Source: Flavobacteriaceae bacterium PS02337 (GTDB lineage Bacteria; Bacteroidota; Bacteroidia; Flavobacteriales; Flavobacteriaceae). Taken from it: a stretch of 64,000 bases of DNA. The notes below the pieces were generated by a model, which was not told the DNA's origin, did not search any database, and saw nothing but the letters and a program-made list of their open reading frames with translations. Below, one piece after another: positions 60,836 through 64,000 of this stretch. Made by a program: the position numbers and the translations under genes. The stretch lies in the NCBI GenBank assembly GCA_029959285.1, contig JASCOE010000001.1, forward strand, positions 558,001-622,000. Direction: 5' to 3'. Numbering within the stretch: position 1 is the stretch's first letter; every line of letters begins with the position of its first letter.

Positions 60836-63800
60836 TATTTTTTCTTTAAAACAAGTAAAGCATTTTCTTCAGCAATAATTTCAAAACTAGAATCAAATTG
60901 ATTTTTCAAATTCGAACAATTCACTAAAATTACGAAAGAAACATTTGAATTGATTTTTTCTAAGTTGTCTTGATAATTTTCATCAGAAATTAGCAGAACA
61001 TCAAACTCATTTTCAAAAACAGATTCTAATTTGTCAACGTAAATAATTTTTCTCTTTTTAAGGAAATAATTCGTTTTGGCAACAAGCAATTTTTCTTCAT
61101 CATTTATAAAAGAAACTATTTTTCGCTGTGGTTCTTGCAACGCTAATAAAACATCCAATTGTCCGTAATCATTTCCTAAATGAAGAATTTTTGCTTTTGG
61201 CTGAATGTGTTTATTTAAATTATAATACGTTTCCAGATTTTGTTTCAGATCTTTTTTAACGCTGTTCCCAACTTCAATTTCTTTATAATCGTAACTGTTG
61301 ATCAACATTGATTTGAAATAATCTGGACCTTCGAGCTGTTCGCGAATTTTACGATATTCTGCTTTAAAGAATACACTAATTTGCTTGGTTCTTTCGGCAT
61401 AATTATTTCCAAATGAAACATTTTCAGGAGTTATTCTTTCTAAAATAGAAACGGTAAGTGCGCTTTTGTGAATGACAAAATCGCCTTTTGGAATCGCTTC
61501 TGAAGCACCGTGAATTACAACGGGAATAATATCTAATTTGAATTCTTCTGCCAAAAAGAAAGCTCCTTTATGAAATCTCTTGATCACATTATTTTCTGAA
61601 CGAGTTCCTTCTGGAAAAACCATCAGAGAATATCCTTCGTTTACTTTTTTACGCAAATGTTCAACGCCGCCTTCGATTCCTTCTGAAACAGGATAAAAAC
61701 CTGCCTTTCTAACAATTCCACCAAAAATCGGAGAATTGTAAACCCAGTTACTTACTAGAAAAATAATTTTTGGATTCAGGCTTCCGATTACCAAAATGTC
61801 TATAAAAGAAGAGTGATTGGCAATAATGACAGCAGGTTTTTCGAAACTTTCATTAAAATTATTGATGATTTTTTTATTTATAAAAGGATTCGAATACAAA
61901 ACCGATTTCATCAATTTTGAAACCACATATCGAAAACCTTTCATTTTTGTTTTCGCGCTAAGCGGAATAATCGGCATTAATGTAAAACTGAAAATAGACA
62001 TTACAATACCGCTCAAACCATAATAAGCAAATGAAATAACGCCATGAATGAAAGTGCGTAATTGAAAAGGCGGATTTCCTTTCTTAGAACGATTTGACAA
62101 AAAGACTTTGAACAAAATCGGATAGAAAATAAAGGTAATAATTAGCGCGGCAAAAACCCCAATTAAAGAAACCGACGAAATGGATGTCAACGCTGGATGT
62201 TTTGCAAAAATCATGGCGCCAATTCCGAGAATGGTTGTAATTACCGCTAGAATAATTGACGTTCTATAAATGGCAATTTCGTTTTTTCCGTTGGTATATT
62301 CTTTTTGCAGCGCACTTGTCATGAAAATACTAAAATCGACTCCGTGTCCAAAAATCAAAGTGCAGACAATCATACTGAAAATATTCATTTGAATGCCAAA
62401 AACGCCCATAATTCCTGCCGTTACAATTCCCGTTAAAGCAATTGGAATACAGCTTATTATTACTAATTCGATTCTTCGGAAAAAGAAAAATAAAATCAGA
62501 ATTACGGCAACAAAAGAATAATTGACAAGCGAATTGAAATCGGTTTTTAAAGTGCTGAAAAACGTTTCGTTCATTTGCTGACGATCGATTGCAATTATAT
62601 TTTCTTTTGCTGAAGCCGATTTTACAAAAGCATCTCGCTGTTCTGGTGTTACTTTTACTAAAGTTGAAATCGTATAAAAACCATTTTTTTCGGTTACAAA
62701 TTCTTTTAATTGAAGCGCTTGAATTTTCAAATATTCTTTTGCCGAAATAGGTTTGAAATCAAAATTTAAATGATCGAAAAATAAAGAATAAGTAGTTGGT
62801 TTAAATCCAAGTTTTGAACCTTCAAAAATTAATTCGGATTGTACTAATTGTTTTTTTTGTGAAGTCCAAAATGAATTCCATTTTTCAATTTTTTGTTGTT
62901 GTTCCTTTTGAGAAAGTACAATTCCGCCAACAGAACTGAAATTCAAAATTTTATCCTGATTTTTTTCTTTAGATAAATCAGAAAAAAGCTGGCTATTATG
63001 TTGCAAAGCTTCTTCCATAGTTTTTCCATAAGAAGCGACATAAATAGTTTTGGAAGTTAAACTGGTGCTTTCTTCCAATTGTTTTTCGGCAGCTTTAATG
63101 TCTTTTGGAACAAAATTTAGTTGCGACAAATCGTTATTGAAACCAACATCATTATAGGTAAAACAACAAATAATCGTGATGATAACACAAAGCCCGATTA
63201 AGAATTTGTTGTTGTGAAATGAAAAATGAGCCATTTTATCAATCACATTTTTCTTGTGTTCGGCTGGATTTTCTTTTGGTTTGTATAAATGAGGAATAAT
63301 TAAAAGCGAGAAAATAGCCGAAGCCATTACGATCACGGCGGCAAAAATTCCAAGATCATTTAGCGCGTCAGATTTTACAAAAAGCAGACATAAAAAAGCA
63401 ACGGCGGTTGTAGAACTGCTCATGATAACTGGCATTGTAATATCTTTGTATAAAGTTTTTACATCGCTGTTATGCTTGTAATGTGTGAGAATATGAATGG
63501 AATAATCAATTGTAATTCCCAATAAAATAGAACCAATTCCTAATGAAATTGCTGAGATTTGTTCTCTAACGAAATATAAAAATGCAACAGCAAATAAACC
63601 TCCAAAAACCGTTGGAAGAAAAATAATAAGCGGAATCAAAACTTTGCGGTAAAATAAAATTAAAATCAGCATTAAAGTAAACATCGCAATTGATGTTGTC
63701 AAAATAATATCACCTTTAATCTGGTTGGCATTGGCAACCGCAATTAAAGCTGAACCAAAATAACTTATGGAAGTTTTTCCTTTAAATTTCTGATTTAGAT

Positions 63801-64000
63801 TTTCTTGAATTGATCTGAGTTTTTCGGCAAAAATGGTGTTTTTTTCTGTTTCGCTCGAAGAAATATCTGAAGTTATAAAAAGCAGTAATTTCTTTTTGTC
63901 CTTCGTCATTACAAAACCATTTTCTAGCGTAAAATCGTCGCCAATATTTAATTGTTGTAATTTTTTTAAAGCAATAAAAGAAATCCCAAACGGATCTTGA
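60835..64000 (-). CDS. MMPL/RND-type exporter fused to a PlsC-like acyltransferase and a C-terminal Rossmann-like domain, 5' truncated
   Basis: At least 1,054 residues are visible, open to the window edge, so the N-terminal helix and porter region are missing. In order: a six-helix block of MMPL type, a periplasmic loop, a second block (FGHGVDFSIFMTSALQ), then from about residue 670 of the visible protein an acyltransferase with NHSSFIDIL (the HX4D motif) and FPEGTRSE. The last ~140 residues (KAKILHLGNDYGQLDVLLAL) look like a methyltransferase-type Rossmann fold without a clear SAM motif. Such fusions occur in flexirubin and aryl-polyene clusters, where they are thought to move and acylate the lipid. 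Confidence 0.88.
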   Translation of the reverse strand, partial: QDPFGISFIALKKLQQLNIGDDFTLENGFVMTKDKKKLLLFITSDISSSETEKNTIFAEKLRSIQENLNQKFKGKTSISYFGSALIAVANANQIKGDIILTTSIAMFTLMLILILFYRKVLIPLIIFLPTVFGGLFAVAFLYFVREQISAISLGIGSILLGITIDYSIHILTHYKHNSDVKTLYKDITMPVIMSSSTTAVAFLCLLFVKSDALNDLGIFAAVIVMASAIFSLLIIPHLYKPKENPAEHKKNVIDKMAHFSFHNNKFLIGLCVIITIICCFTYNDVGFNNDLSQLNFVPKDIKAAEKQLEESTSLTSKTIYVASYGKTMEEALQHNSQLFSDLSKEKNQDKILNFSSVGGIVLSQKEQQQKIEKWNSFWTSQKKQLVQSELIFEGSKLGFKPTTYSLFFDHLNFDFKPISAKEYLKIQALQLKEFVTEKNGFYTISTLVKVTPEQRDAFVKSASAKENIIAIDRQQMNETFFSTLKTDFNSLVNYSFVAVILILFFFFRRIELVIISCIPIALTGIVTAGIMGVFGIQMNIFSMIVCTLIFGHGVDFSIFMTSALQKEYTNGKNEIAIYRTSIILAVITTILGIGAMIFAKHPALTSISSVSLIGVFAALIITFIFYPILFKVFLSNRSKKGNPPFQLRTFIHGVISFAYYGLSGIVMSIFSFTLMPIIPLSAKTKMKGFRYVVSKLMKSVLYSNPFINKKIINNFNESFEKPAVIIANHSSFIDILVIGSLNPKIIFLVSNWVYNSPIFGGIVRKAGFYPVSEGIEGGVEHLRKKVNEGYSLMVFPEGTRSENNVIKRFHKGAFFLAEEFKLDIIPVVIHGASEAIPKGDFVIHKSALTVSILERITPENVSFGNNYAERTKQISVFFKAEYRKIREQLEGPDYFKSMLINSYDYKEIEVGNSVKKDLKQNLETYYNLNKHIQPKAKILHLGNDYGQLDVLLALQEPQRKIVSFINDEEKLLVAKTNYFLKKRKIIYVDKLESVFENEFDVLLISDENYQDNLEKINSNVSFVILVNCSNLKNQFDSSFEIIAEENALLVLKKK

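Overview
The window looks like a chromosomal segment of a Flavobacterium close to F. johnsoniae. It is AT-rich, and most promoters that can be seen carry the Bacteroidota -7 element TAnnTTTG 10-50 bases before a start codon. There is also a type IX secretion (T9SS) sorting domain, the gliding/T9SS lipoprotein gene sprE, an ATP synthase operon without the beta and epsilon genes, and the start of what looks like a flexirubin-type pigment locus. No rRNA, tRNA, CRISPR array, prophage or insertion sequence was found. The first and last genes are cut by the window edges.

Layout. 1-5.7 kb: the 3' part of tex, a secreted family 8 glycoside hydrolase, tatA, a membrane-anchored coiled-coil protein, a GH3-type acyl-adenylating enzyme and an orphan small protein. 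5.9-21.6 kb: a surface-polysaccharide region. The plus-strand half holds a Wzz-like chain-length protein, a lipoprotein, a Wzx-like flippase, two Wzy/WaaL-like membrane proteins, three glycosyltransferases and a UDP-glucuronate decarboxylase. The minus-strand half holds a CapK/PaaK-like adenylating enzyme, an ORF6N-domain protein, wecB and a glycosyltransferase. The halves meet at a shared terminator near 17.08 kb. 21.7-30.9 kb: purD, upp, small membrane proteins, DUF4254 plus a heptosyltransferase-like protein, a ferredoxin-type reductase and a two-gene ABC exporter. 30.9-39.8 kb: sprE, bactofilin, two AtpI-like proteins and atpB-E-F-H-A-G. 39.8-40.3 kb: a gene-free stretch with a long inverted repeat and three ~87-base tandem repeats. 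40.3-47.4 kb: an acetyltransferase, a flippase, dut, a sugar nucleotidyltransferase, a TPR protein, a DUF4292 lipoprotein and an EnvC-like protein. 47.4-50.8 kb: a transglutaminase / alpha-E / ATP-grasp operon. 51-56 kb: rbfA, a LolC/E-like permease, a MATE transporter, an amidase and dusB. 56.4-64 kb: a minus-strand operon of a PaaK-like ligase, a C45 acyltransferase/hydrolase, a CrtI-like oxidoreductase and an MMPL-acyltransferase fusion.

How the parts fit. Most genes serve the cell envelope: polysaccharide building and export, lipoprotein and protein secretion, peptidoglycan hydrolysis and pigment lipids. The least explained structure is around the ORF6N gene. A 33-base perfect palindrome inside its coding sequence recurs as four related palindromes just past its 3' end. 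One of them is embedded in about 60 bases of recognisable homology to the gene's own interior. Other unexplained signals are the tandem repeats after atpG, a terminator-like hairpin exactly between atpE and atpF, and a 30-base-arm inverted repeat upstream of dusB.
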